64,000 nucleotides of DNA. Origin: RHLJ01 sp048058975. Its GTDB lineage: Bacteria > Bacteroidota > Rhodothermia > Balneolales > Balneolaceae. The translations under genes and the position numbers were made by a program. The notes under the pieces were generated by a model, which ran no database searches, was not told the origin of the DNA, and worked only from the letters and a program-made list of their open reading frames with translations. Numbering within the stretch: the first letter of the stretch is position 1; each line of letters starts with the position of its first letter. Of the stretch, positions 52,354 to 59,928 are shown piece by piece. The DNA lies in NCBI GenBank assembly GCA_048058975.1, contig JBLLNP010000023.1, positions 1 to 64,000 of the forward strand, in the 5' to 3' direction.

Positions 52354-53055
52354 TCAGGCCTGAGCTATTGTTGCTATCATAATTTTACGAGCTCCTGCTT
52401 TAAGAAGGGTGTCTGCCAGTTCGAATGCAGTAGCTCCGGTTGTGAATACATCATCAATCACAACACATATTTTATCTTTTATCGCTAAAGGGTTTTTCAC
52501 TAAAAAAGCCTGATTTATATTCTCTCTTCTCTTCTCCAGTGAAAAACCTGTCTGAGTTTTCGTGTTCTTGATTCGAATCACATCGTCTTTCAAGCAAATC
52601 TCTATTCCGGCAGATCGTTCAACTCCTCTGGCAATGTATCGTGCCTGGTTATACCCTCTCATTCTTCTCTTTTTGGGATGAAGAGGCACAGGAATAAGTA
52701 GTTTATCTTCATCAGCACAAAAAAAAGGATTCTTTTTCAAACTATTTCCTAAAGCAACTCCTAAGTCTATCCCAACACCTGTTAAGCGATGGTATTTCAA
52801 TGAATGGAGTAAATCCTGTAAATATCCACCTTTGTCAAAATTCCAAAGCGCGTGTTGCAGCTCAACTCCTTCGGGAAGTAACGTATCACTGGAAACACGT
52901 TTCCGATCGGGATTTGCAACTTCAAAACGATTTTTTGTGCAGTCAGGACATATGAATTGCTCCGATTCTGACAGCGAAAGCCCACAGATTGTACATACTC
53001 TGGGAAAAAGCACTTCCAGAAATCCTTTCTTAATCGATTTAATACTTGTTAACAT
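52354..53055 (-). CDS. comF: ComF family protein (phosphoribosyltransferase fold)
   Basis: 233 residues. An N-terminal zinc knuckle C21-TI-C24 ... C36-PD-C39 and a C-terminal type I PRTase core with LIPVPLHPKKRRMRGYNQA and the PRPP loop VVIDDVFTTGATAFEL. ComF supports natural transformation (with PriA) and is widely conserved. It is divergent from the HTH/RodZ-like gene, with about 96 bases between. Confidence 0.92.
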   Translation of the reverse strand: MLTSIKSIKKGFLEVLFPRVCTICGLSLSESEQFICPDCTKNRFEVANPDRKRVSSDTLLPEGVELQHALWNFDKGGYLQDLLHSLKYHRLTGVGIDLGVALGNSLKKNPFFCADEDKLLIPVPLHPKKRRMRGYNQARYIARGVERSAGIEICLKDDVIRIKNTKTQTGFSLEKRRENINQAFLVKNPLAIKDKICVVIDDVFTTGATAFELADTLLKAGARKIMIATIAQA

Positions 53056-53151
53056 TTTGGAGTATTTAATAGGAAAAGCTTGCTTTTGCAGTCCGTATTA
53101 ATTACTTAGTTTGCTGCCAGAAATACAAAGCAGTAATTAAAATTTTTGCGC

Positions 53152-54207
53152 ATGTCTCTCGGGAAAGATCTAGCCAGTATCCGCAAAGAACTCGGACTCT
53201 CACTAGAAGAGATTCAGAGTTCTATTAAAATCCCTTTGCTCACTCTTAAGAGCATTGAAAATGATTCCATTTTTCAGTCCTCAGAGCACAATCAAACCTA
53301 CATCAGGAGTTTTGTGAGAAGCTACGCGAGGGGACTTCACCTTAACGATGATGAAGTAGTACGAGCTCTCGATGCGGTTGAAGCCGGTATTTATGATCAC
53401 GACCTTTTGAAAACAGACCCGACTGAAACTGAATCCGTAAAAAAAGTGGCTCCCGAGGAAAACGAACCTTTCGATCTCAAAAAAGTGCCGCCGCCGGATA
53501 TTGAAGTAGCTCCACAAGAAGCAAAACCTACCGTAGAAAATGTAAACTGGGCAGATCTTGGAAAGAAATTTTCGCTCCAGGAATCTGGTTCAAAAGCCTG
53601 GATTTTAATTGTGGTGATCTTTTTTGTACTCTCTCTTCTGGCTACGGGATTTTTCTTTCGGGAAGAAATCATCGGCTTTTTTGGAAGCAGCTCAGGCGAG
53701 ACCATTGAGACTGCTGAGAATAATTTCCCAACCTTGCCCGATCCAACACAGGAGGAGGATAGTCTCACTTCTGGAAGTCTCCCACTTCCTGATAATACTT
53801 TGGACAATACAACTACTAATGTTCCCCTTCCACCACAACCAACATTTTCAGGTTCATTACCTGACATCTTAACGGTTTCAGTTTATGCTGCTTACGACAA
53901 GCTCGAGCCCGTTCGCGTTACCAGTGATCTTAACTGGAGAGTTAATCCTTTCTGGATGGAGCAAGGAGAAGCTTTTAGTTTCGATTTTGATGACTCTCTC
54001 CTGGTTCGGGGTCAGTATTCCAGAATGCTATTACTTTTCAATGGACATGTAATACAAGATCATCGTCAGTATTATGATCCTGAATTTGAATCTCTGTTAA
54101 TTACACGCTCTGCATTGGATTCCCCCACTTATCTGGCTCCAGCAACCGGAAATTACCCGGATGGAGTTAATCCTCCGGACAGCCTTGTTTATAGAATTAA
54201 TTACTAA
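53152..54207 (+). CDS. RodZ-like helix-turn-helix membrane protein
   Basis: 351 residues from the ATG at 53152; an in-frame TTG six bases earlier is less likely. N-terminal HTH_25 (about 1-65: LASIRKELGLSLEEIQSSIKIPLLTLKSIENDSIF, TYIRSFVRSYARGL), a disordered acidic linker, one TM helix (about 143-163, AWILIVVIFFVLSLLATGFFF), a Pro/Thr/Ser-rich linker and a C-terminal beta domain (about 245-350). This is the RodZ layout, which bridges MreB to the elongasome. It lies 17 bases upstream of ligA. Confidence 0.82.
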   Translation: MSLGKDLASIRKELGLSLEEIQSSIKIPLLTLKSIENDSIFQSSEHNQTYIRSFVRSYARGLHLNDDEVVRALDAVEAGIYDHDLLKTDPTETESVKKVAPEENEPFDLKKVPPPDIEVAPQEAKPTVENVNWADLGKKFSLQESGSKAWILIVVIFFVLSLLATGFFFREEIIGFFGSSSGETIETAENNFPTLPDPTQEEDSLTSGSLPLPDNTLDNTTTNVPLPPQPTFSGSLPDILTVSVYAAYDKLEPVRVTSDLNWRVNPFWMEQGEAFSFDFDDSLLVRGQYSRMLLLFNGHVIQDHRQYYDPEFESLLITRSALDSPTYLAPATGNYPDGVNPPDSLVYRINY

Positions 54208-54224
54208 ATAAGAGTAATCCGGGG

Positions 54225-56228
54225 ATGACGAAATCTGAGGCGCAACAAAGAGTCCTGGAGCTGAAAAGTTTACTCCAAAAAGCGAACGAGGCCTATTATC
54301 AGGATGCCCAGCCTTTCATGAGCGACAAAGACTTTGATGAAAAACTCAAAGAACTTGAAGCATTGGAAAATGAATTTGATTTGGCGACAGATGACTCCCC
54401 CACCCGTCGCGTAGGGGGTGACGCTTCCTCGGAATTTGAAACTGTTCAACATCCGGTGCCTCTCCTCAGTCTCGATAATACTTACAATGAACAGGAGTTA
54501 AATGATTTTGATGGCCGTGTTCAGCGCATTCTTGGTCATACTGACTATGACTACCTGGTTGAACTGAAATTTGATGGAGCATCACTCCGTTCCCGATACG
54601 AAAATGGCGAATTGGTGCTTGGAGCGACCCGTGGAAATGGTCAACAGGGGGATGATATAACCAGAAATGTGAAAACGGTTCGGGATATTCCTCTCAGCTT
54701 AACCGGAAGTTTTCCTTCCGTTGTTGAAGTTCGGGGCGAAGCTTACATGGAGCGCGAGGCATTCGCGAGAATGAACCAAAAACGCGAGGACGAAGGACTC
54801 TCAGTTTTTGCCAATCCACGAAATTCCACTGCCGGATCTTTGAAAATGCAGGACCCTCGAGCTGTGGCACAACGTCCCATTCGTTTCTTTGCGTTTGATC
54901 TCTTATTTGATGAAGAGGATAATTCGATTACCCAGGCTCGAAAAGTTGAGCTACTTAAGGAATTCGGGTTACCTGCTAATGAATATCCCCGTGTTTGCAA
55001 AACTATTGATGAGGTGCATGAGACTATCGCAAAGTTTGATGAATTGCGCCATACACTCCCCTACGAAACAGACGGAGTAGTAATCAAAGTCAATCAAACA
55101 AATCTTAGAGATCAACTTGGAAGTACATCGAAATTCCCCAGATGGGCAATTGCTTATAAGTTTGAAGCTGAACAAGCTACTACGTTGATTAATGATATTA
55201 CCCTCCAGGTAGGGCGACTTGGAACCATAACTCCCGTTGCTGAGCTTGAACCGGTTTTACTGGCAGGAACAACGGTAAAACGAGCTTCCCTTCACAACGA
55301 AGAAGAGATTCATAGAAAAGATATTCGCATTGGGGATACCGTTATCGTTGAAAAAGCCGGGGAGATTATTCCCCAAGTCATAAGTGTCATTAATCCAGAC
55401 CGGGCGAACAGAAGCCCGGAATTTCAGTTCCCAAAAACCTGCCCTGCCTGTAATGCTAAACTCATCAAGTATGAAGGGGAAGTAGCATGGCGCTGTGTAA
55501 ATCCGGAATGTCCACCTCAGGTTCGCATTAAGATTGAACATTTTGCTTCGCGGGATGCTCTGGATATCGAGGGATTAGGTGAATCCGTAGTTGATCAGTT
55601 AGTGACAGAAGGATTGATTTCAAACTATGCGGATTTGTACGAGCTAACCATCGAAGAGATTATCCCCCTGGAACGAATGGCTGAGAAAAGTGCCCAGAAC
55701 CTGATTGATGGAATCAACAAAAGCAAAGAACAGCCTTTTGAGCGGGTGTTGTACGCACTTGGGATTCGCTTTGTCGGTAAAACAGTAGCAAAAGATTTAG
55801 CCAAAGCCTTCAAATCAATTGATGCCCTTCGTTCTGCTTCAGAAGAAGAACTCTCAGCAGTTGATGCCATCGGCCCCAGAATAGCTGAATCCGTTGTGGA
55901 TTTCTTTCAGAACGAAACCTATTCAAGGCTAGTGAACCGACTTATCTCTTATGGTCTTCAGTTTGAGATGGAAGAGGAAGAACTGGCTTCCAATACCTTT
56001 GAAGGTAAAACTATTGTACTTACAGGTACACTTCCCACTCTTTCCAGAAAAGAAGCAGCAGATTTGATTGAGAAGCACGGTGGTAAAACTTCATCTTCTG
56101 TAAGCAAAAAAACAGAATATGTTCTCGCAGGAGAATCAGCAGGCAGTAAACTTACAAAAGCACAAGATTTAGGAATCGAAATACTTGATGAAGAAAAATT
56201 CCTGACTTTGATTGGTGATAAAAATTAG
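54225..56228 (+). CDS. ligA: NAD-dependent DNA ligase LigA
   Basis: 667 residues. Ia and adenylation domain with active Lys115 in LVELKFDGAS, DSPTRRVGG for NAD binding, OB fold, the four-Cys zinc finger (CPACNAKLI...WRCVNPECP), HhH repeats (DIEGLGESVVDQLV, VGKTVAKDLA) and a C-terminal BRCT (about 590-665, GKTIVLTGTLPTLSRKEAADLIEKHGGK). It seals nicks in replication and repair. Single essential ligase type; a ligase-associated helicase begins near the right edge. Confidence 0.98.
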   Translation: MTKSEAQQRVLELKSLLQKANEAYYQDAQPFMSDKDFDEKLKELEALENEFDLATDDSPTRRVGGDASSEFETVQHPVPLLSLDNTYNEQELNDFDGRVQRILGHTDYDYLVELKFDGASLRSRYENGELVLGATRGNGQQGDDITRNVKTVRDIPLSLTGSFPSVVEVRGEAYMEREAFARMNQKREDEGLSVFANPRNSTAGSLKMQDPRAVAQRPIRFFAFDLLFDEEDNSITQARKVELLKEFGLPANEYPRVCKTIDEVHETIAKFDELRHTLPYETDGVVIKVNQTNLRDQLGSTSKFPRWAIAYKFEAEQATTLINDITLQVGRLGTITPVAELEPVLLAGTTVKRASLHNEEEIHRKDIRIGDTVIVEKAGEIIPQVISVINPDRANRSPEFQFPKTCPACNAKLIKYEGEVAWRCVNPECPPQVRIKIEHFASRDALDIEGLGESVVDQLVTEGLISNYADLYELTIEEIIPLERMAEKSAQNLIDGINKSKEQPFERVLYALGIRFVGKTVAKDLAKAFKSIDALRSASEEELSAVDAIGPRIAESVVDFFQNETYSRLVNRLISYGLQFEMEEEELASNTFEGKTIVLTGTLPTLSRKEAADLIEKHGGKTSSSVSKKTEYVLAGESAGSKLTKAQDLGIEILDEEKFLTLIGDKN

Positions 56229-56237
56229 GAATAAATG

Positions 56238-56271
56238 AATTTGGAATATCCCTATTCAATTATTCCTAATT
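56238..56271. repeat. AT-rich inverted repeat after ligA
   Basis: AATT-GGAATA (56238-56248) and TATTCC-AATT (56261-56271) are complementary except for one T-T pair. It lies 10 bases past the ligA stop. A weak terminator is possible, and its aattcctaattcgtaatt character matches the AT-rich intergenic family seen at 10016. Confidence 0.5.
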
Positions 56272-56357
56272 CGTAATTCTTTTATTCCTCTTTAACTCAA
56301 TAATCAAAACTCCAATCAATTTGCTATCTTCCCAAAAATTAGTCCTAACCAATCGCT

Positions 56358-57572
56358 ATGGATATCAACCCCCTGGACACCGAACAATTAGGGATTAAAA
56401 CACTCGAAAAACACCTTATTCGCACCAAAAGTGAGGTTTCGTTACGAATCGGCATCCCAAAGGAAATTTCAATTGACGAGAAACGAGTTTCTCTAACTCC
56501 GGGTGGAGTTTCCGTACTTCGTGCTAACGGACATGAAGTTTTTGTAGAAAAAGGAGCCGGCGAAGAAGCCAAGTTCACAGACCGAGACTATGCAGAAGCA
56601 GGAGCGGAAATTGCTTTAAGTGCTGATGATCTTTTCAAAAAATCTGAACTAATTTTAAAAGTAGCCCCTCTTTCTTCTGATGAATTTGACCGACTCGAAC
56701 CTAATCATACTCTTATTTCCGCCTTACATTTAGGTAGCCAGACCCAGGAATACTTCGAGGTTTTGAACAGAAAAAGTGTTACCGGAATTGGCTATGAGTT
56801 TATTCAGGGTGCGGACAAGGAGTTCCCTATCGTTCGAATGATGCATGAGATTACTGGCTCAATCGCCGTTCAGATTGCTGCTCATTATATGGAAAGTCGT
56901 AGTAATGGTCAGGGTATAATGTTGGGTGGAATATCAGGAGTACCTCCGGCCACTGTAGTAATTTTAGGAGCAGGAATTACGGGAGAATATGCAGCTCGTA
57001 CTGCGCTTGGATATGGAGCCCAGGTGTTTGTAATGGATAATGATCTTACCGCGCTTCGCAAACTTGAAAATGCCCTAGACAGAAGAATCATTACCGCAGT
57101 GGCTAATCAACAATACCTGAGCAATGCCCTTAAGTTTGCGGATGTGATTATTGGAGCTGCAATGGCAGAGGGTGAACGCTCTCCTTGCTGGGTTACCGAA
57201 GAAATGGTTGCCAATATGAAAGCCGGAAGTGTAATTGTAGATACGGTCATTGATCAGGGTGGGTGTGTGGCAACAAGCCGGGCTACTACGCATTCTAACC
57301 CGGTATTTTCAGTGCATGATGTCACCCATTACTGTGTTCCAAATATTCCTGCTAATGTGGCTCGTACTGCTACCTATGCATTGAATAATGTACTGGTTCC
57401 TTATATACTAGCAATTGGAGATGCAGGCGGGATAAAAGAATGTTTGTGGAATAACGTTGCATTAAGAAACGGTACCTATGCCTACAAAAGACACATCACT
57501 AAAAAGTCTATCAGCAAAATGTTTGATATCCCCTACCGCGAAATCGAAATGCTGATTGCTTCACAGATTTAA
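56358..57572 (+). CDS. ald: Alanine dehydrogenase
   Basis: 404 residues. AlaDh/PNT N-domain (LRIGIPKEISIDEKRVSLTP, pyruvate-site Lys/His region SALHLG) and NAD domain with VVILGAGITGEYAARTALGYGAQVFVMDND. It interconverts L-alanine and pyruvate with ammonia. About 40 residues longer at the N-terminus than Bacillus Ald (MDINPLDTEQLGIKTLEKHLI), as is common in the Bacteroidota-type enzyme. Not a transhydrogenase subunit, because there is no TM segment or partner. Confidence 0.93.
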   Translation: MDINPLDTEQLGIKTLEKHLIRTKSEVSLRIGIPKEISIDEKRVSLTPGGVSVLRANGHEVFVEKGAGEEAKFTDRDYAEAGAEIALSADDLFKKSELILKVAPLSSDEFDRLEPNHTLISALHLGSQTQEYFEVLNRKSVTGIGYEFIQGADKEFPIVRMMHEITGSIAVQIAAHYMESRSNGQGIMLGGISGVPPATVVILGAGITGEYAARTALGYGAQVFVMDNDLTALRKLENALDRRIITAVANQQYLSNALKFADVIIGAAMAEGERSPCWVTEEMVANMKAGSVIVDTVIDQGGCVATSRATTHSNPVFSVHDVTHYCVPNIPANVARTATYALNNVLVPYILAIGDAGGIKECLWNNVALRNGTYAYKRHITKKSISKMFDIPYREIEMLIASQI

Positions 57573-57582
57573 CTTCTTTGTC

Positions 57583-57666
57583 ATCCTGAGGATACTTCCG
57601 AAGGATCTGCACGATTTGTTTTAAGTAAATTCTTTAGATTTCTCCCTCTGGTCGAAATGACCGAAA
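57583..57666. repeat. Intergenic repeat 'GTCATCCTGAGGA ... GGTCGAAATGAC'
   Basis: The 118-base gap after ald carries GTCATCCTGAGGATACTTCC at its left and CTCCCTCTGGTCGAAATGAC at its right, an inverted pair with GTCAT/ATGAC ends and CTTCCGAAGG in between. This is the well-known bacterial 'GTCATCCTGAG...GAATGAC' type of dispersed intergenic element. No gene is present. Confidence 0.7.
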
Positions 57667-57690
57667 TAACATTCTTAATTGATAATTGAA

Positions 57691-58056
57691 ATGTCCGAGT
57701 TATCCCACTCCAACTTTGTACGCATAAGCCTTATTAACTGGGTGCTGAGTGTCCCAATGATTGTGCTGTTTGCCTGGCCTTATTACTACGCGGCCAAGCT
57801 TCTTGGGATAATGGAAATCCTTAGATATTTCGGTGCATTTATGTTTGCTCTGCCATTTATGATAACTATCATTCACGGTCATGTTACTATGGCTCTGGGT
57901 TCTCCTCACCGGGACCATTATTACAACTGGTTAGAAGAACATCCTTTTACTTATGGTCTTTTCTATAACCCAATGCTCCCCAAAACCCGTTTCCGGTTAA
58001 TCCTCCTAATCGCCAGCTTGCTTTTTTTACCTGTTGGGTATTTATTGAGTTTTTAA
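57691..58056 (+). CDS. Small hypothetical membrane protein
   Basis: 121 residues from the ATG at 57691; the frame opens at a TTG 12 bases earlier. Three TM helices: LINWVLSVPMIVLFAWPYYY, YFGAFMFALPFMITIIHG and LILLIASLLFLPVGYLL. The loop HGHVTMALGSPHRDHYYNWLEEHPFTYGLFYNPMLPKTRF is His/Tyr rich and could bind metal (speculative). It is 13 bases upstream of the next gene. No family recognised. Confidence 0.7.
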   Translation: MSELSHSNFVRISLINWVLSVPMIVLFAWPYYYAAKLLGIMEILRYFGAFMFALPFMITIIHGHVTMALGSPHRDHYYNWLEEHPFTYGLFYNPMLPKTRFRLILLIASLLFLPVGYLLSF

Positions 58057-58069
58057 TTTTTGCAATAAG

Positions 58070-58774
58070 ATGGGGTTAGATTCTTTCATAAAAAAAGTCG
58101 ATGAACAAAAATTCCATGAAGCTGCAAGTAGAGCTGTACTATATGCGAAGAATTGGGATGTAGAATCTAAAAAAGTAGATTTGGATAATGAACAAGCTCA
58201 ACGAGACTATGAGATTATTACTGATGTAGCTGAGTATATACTAAAATCAAAAACTGACCCTAAAGATCAGATTAAGATTTTCTTTGATTTGTATATGATA
58301 TGTCCTTCATACAGCGTCATAAGTACATTAAAAATTTATTATTGGAAGGATTTATTTGAATCAGCAAAAAAAGAATTTTGGAGAAATATTAAATCAATTC
58401 TCAATTCGGGTAAAGAACACTTCATTAAGCCGATTGAGTATAGTCTTTGGTGTGATTTTTTTGAAGATTGGAATACTGTAGAAGAATCATGGAAAAACCT
58501 TGTTACCAAAGATGCTACTAATGAAGTTCTTAAAATTATTCTTGATGTCTCAGGACCAGTTCCTTTTAACTTAAAAAAACCGCTTTACTCCAGGTTGATT
58601 AGGAGTGAGTTTTGGCATATTCATATATTCAAAAGTTTGCTACATAGCGAATTTGATGTTTATGGCAACATCGATAAAAAAGAATCTCTTAAAATTCTTA
58701 ATCGACTATCTATTGATGAAAATACCGAACATTTGGATTTGCTAAGAGAACGTTTGCAAGAGGTTCAGAATTAA
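58070..58774 (+). CDS. Hypothetical protein, AT-rich
   Basis: 234 residues, cytoplasmic, mostly helical and rich in Lys, Glu, Phe and Trp (MGLDSFIKKVDEQKFHEAASRA, YYWKDLFESAKKEFWRNIKS). I recognise no family. The gene is among the most AT-rich in the window and its stop codon falls exactly where the acs-tail/REP tandem array begins (58773), so its last residue may derive from the repeat. Candidate horizontally acquired or rapidly evolving gene. Confidence 0.55.
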   Translation: MGLDSFIKKVDEQKFHEAASRAVLYAKNWDVESKKVDLDNEQAQRDYEIITDVAEYILKSKTDPKDQIKIFFDLYMICPSYSVISTLKIYYWKDLFESAKKEFWRNIKSILNSGKEHFIKPIEYSLWCDFFEDWNTVEESWKNLVTKDATNEVLKIILDVSGPVPFNLKKPLYSRLIRSEFWHIHIFKSLLHSEFDVYGNIDKKESLKILNRLSIDENTEHLDLLRERLQEVQN

Positions 58775-59371
58775 ATCGCCTTTCCTTTTTAATCACTTAA
58801 ACTACACTAGGATCCAGTAAGGTCGAGGAAACAATCTTCCATTTTTAATACGCAGGGTTAAAACCACTTGCTTGATTATGATCTGACCAAGTTGTTCTAC
58901 CGGTTATGAATTATTGAACGAACTAGAACATAAACAAGAAGAGACTTTAGTCTCGCAACACGCTCCAAACCAAGCTTAAATCGCCTTCCCGTTCTTAATG
59001 GCTTCTACCACACTTGGGTCTAGCAAGGTTGAGGATTAATTCTTCTTCTTTAATCCGCAGGGTTGAAACCACTTGCTTGATTATGATCTGACCAAGTTGT
59101 TCTACCGGTTATGAACTATTGAACGAACTAGAACATAAACAAGAAGAGACTTTAGTCTCGCAACACGCTCCAAACCAAGCTTAAATCGCCTTCCCGTTCT
59201 TAATGGCTTCTACCACACTTGGGTCTAGCAAGGTTGAGGATTAATTCTTCTTCTTTAATCCGCAGGGTTGAAACCGCTAGCTTGATTATGACCTGACCAA
59301 ATCGTTCTAACTATTATAAACTATTGAACGAGCTAAAACATAAACAAGCATGGACTTAAGTCCTGCCCCCT
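58773..59371. repeat. Tandem array: 205-bp units of acs 3' end plus REP-like pair
   Basis: Three copies of the last 57 bases of acs begin at 58773, 58978 and 59183, exactly 205 apart. Copies 2 and 3 are identical to each other and differ from the true acs end (59931 onward) at one base; copy 1 is heavily diverged. After each comes a REP-like element: a GGTT.AAACC palindrome with CTTGATTATG (58856, 59061, 59266), about 50 bases, then CATAAACAAG with a GAGACTTTAGTCTC or GGACTTAAGTCC hairpin (58929, 59134, 59339). The third unit runs into the transposase gene. Confidence 0.9.
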
Positions 59372-59928
59372 CTATTTTGGAGTTAATTTCTTTATCTCTT
59401 CCTCAAAACTTAAATCCTTATGATGCTCTTCCTGATTATAAATATACTTTCTGATTTTAATCACTTCATGAGGGCTCACAGAAAAAATACCATAGCCTTC
59501 CTGCCATTTGAATGGTTCATCCAGAATGATATTCTGATTAATCCAGTGTGAAGATTCACCCTTCAACAGCTTAATAACTTCAGCAGGATTTTGTGATGTC
59601 TTCAATCTGAATAAGCAATGAACATGATCTTCTACCCCATTTATGATGTCCAATTGAATCCCATTCTCCCAAGCGTAGTCTTTGATGTGTTTGAATACTT
59701 TAAATCGGTATGATTTACCTAAAACTCTGACCCGGTCTTGGGTAATCCAAACCGCATGTAACCATATAATGGATAAATGATTTGGCATATTTTCAAATTT
59801 TAATCGTATGGTTTAAACCCACACTTGTTTATGATCTATCCAAACAAAACTTACAATTTCAAATCACATTATAATCCAGAACATAAACAAGCAGAGACTT
59901 CAGTCTCGCAAAATAGTCCAAACGAACT
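59240..59928 (-). mobile_element. IS200/RAYT-type element flanked by REP-like pairs, inserted behind acs
   Basis: The transposase gene (59372-59788) lies between two direct copies of the roughly 118-base REP pair: left 59255-59371 and right 59798-59915. Each pair carries CTTGnTTATG on one side and its complement CATAAACAAG on the other, each beside a stem-loop (GGTTTAAACC 59810-59819; GAGACTTCAGTCTC 59894-59907). The right end is next to the acs stop. Exact ends and cleavage sites cannot be fixed from one sequence. Confidence 0.75.
59372..59788 (-). CDS. Y1 (HUH) tyrosine transposase, IS200/REP-associated type
   Basis: 138 residues, complete and apparently intact. The HUH metal motif His55-Val-His57 (VEDHVHCLF) and the catalytic tyrosine region KYIYNQEEHH (Tyr115, Gln119, His121/122) match the IS200/IS605 TnpA fold. 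It lacks an accompanying tnpB. It would cut single-stranded DNA beside stem-loops. The REP-like pairs on both sides suggest a RAYT (REP-associated tyrosine transposase) rather than a plain IS200. Minus strand, same as acs, downstream of it. Confidence 0.92.
   Translation of the reverse strand: MPNHLSIIWLHAVWITQDRVRVLGKSYRFKVFKHIKDYAWENGIQLDIINGVEDHVHCLFRLKTSQNPAEVIKLLKGESSHWINQNIILDEPFKWQEGYGIFSVSPHEVIKIRKYIYNQEEHHKDLSFEEEIKKLTPK

Noticed and set aside
54395..54425. GC-rich hairpin in ligA (CCCCCACC...GGGGGT)
   Set aside because: It encodes the conserved DDSPTRRVGGD motif of LigA, so the pairing is a by-product of coding.
58773..59371. Regular repeats resembling a CRISPR array
   Set aside because: The repeat unit is 205 bp, has no variable spacers, and one part is a copy of the acs coding end. 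No cas genes are nearby.
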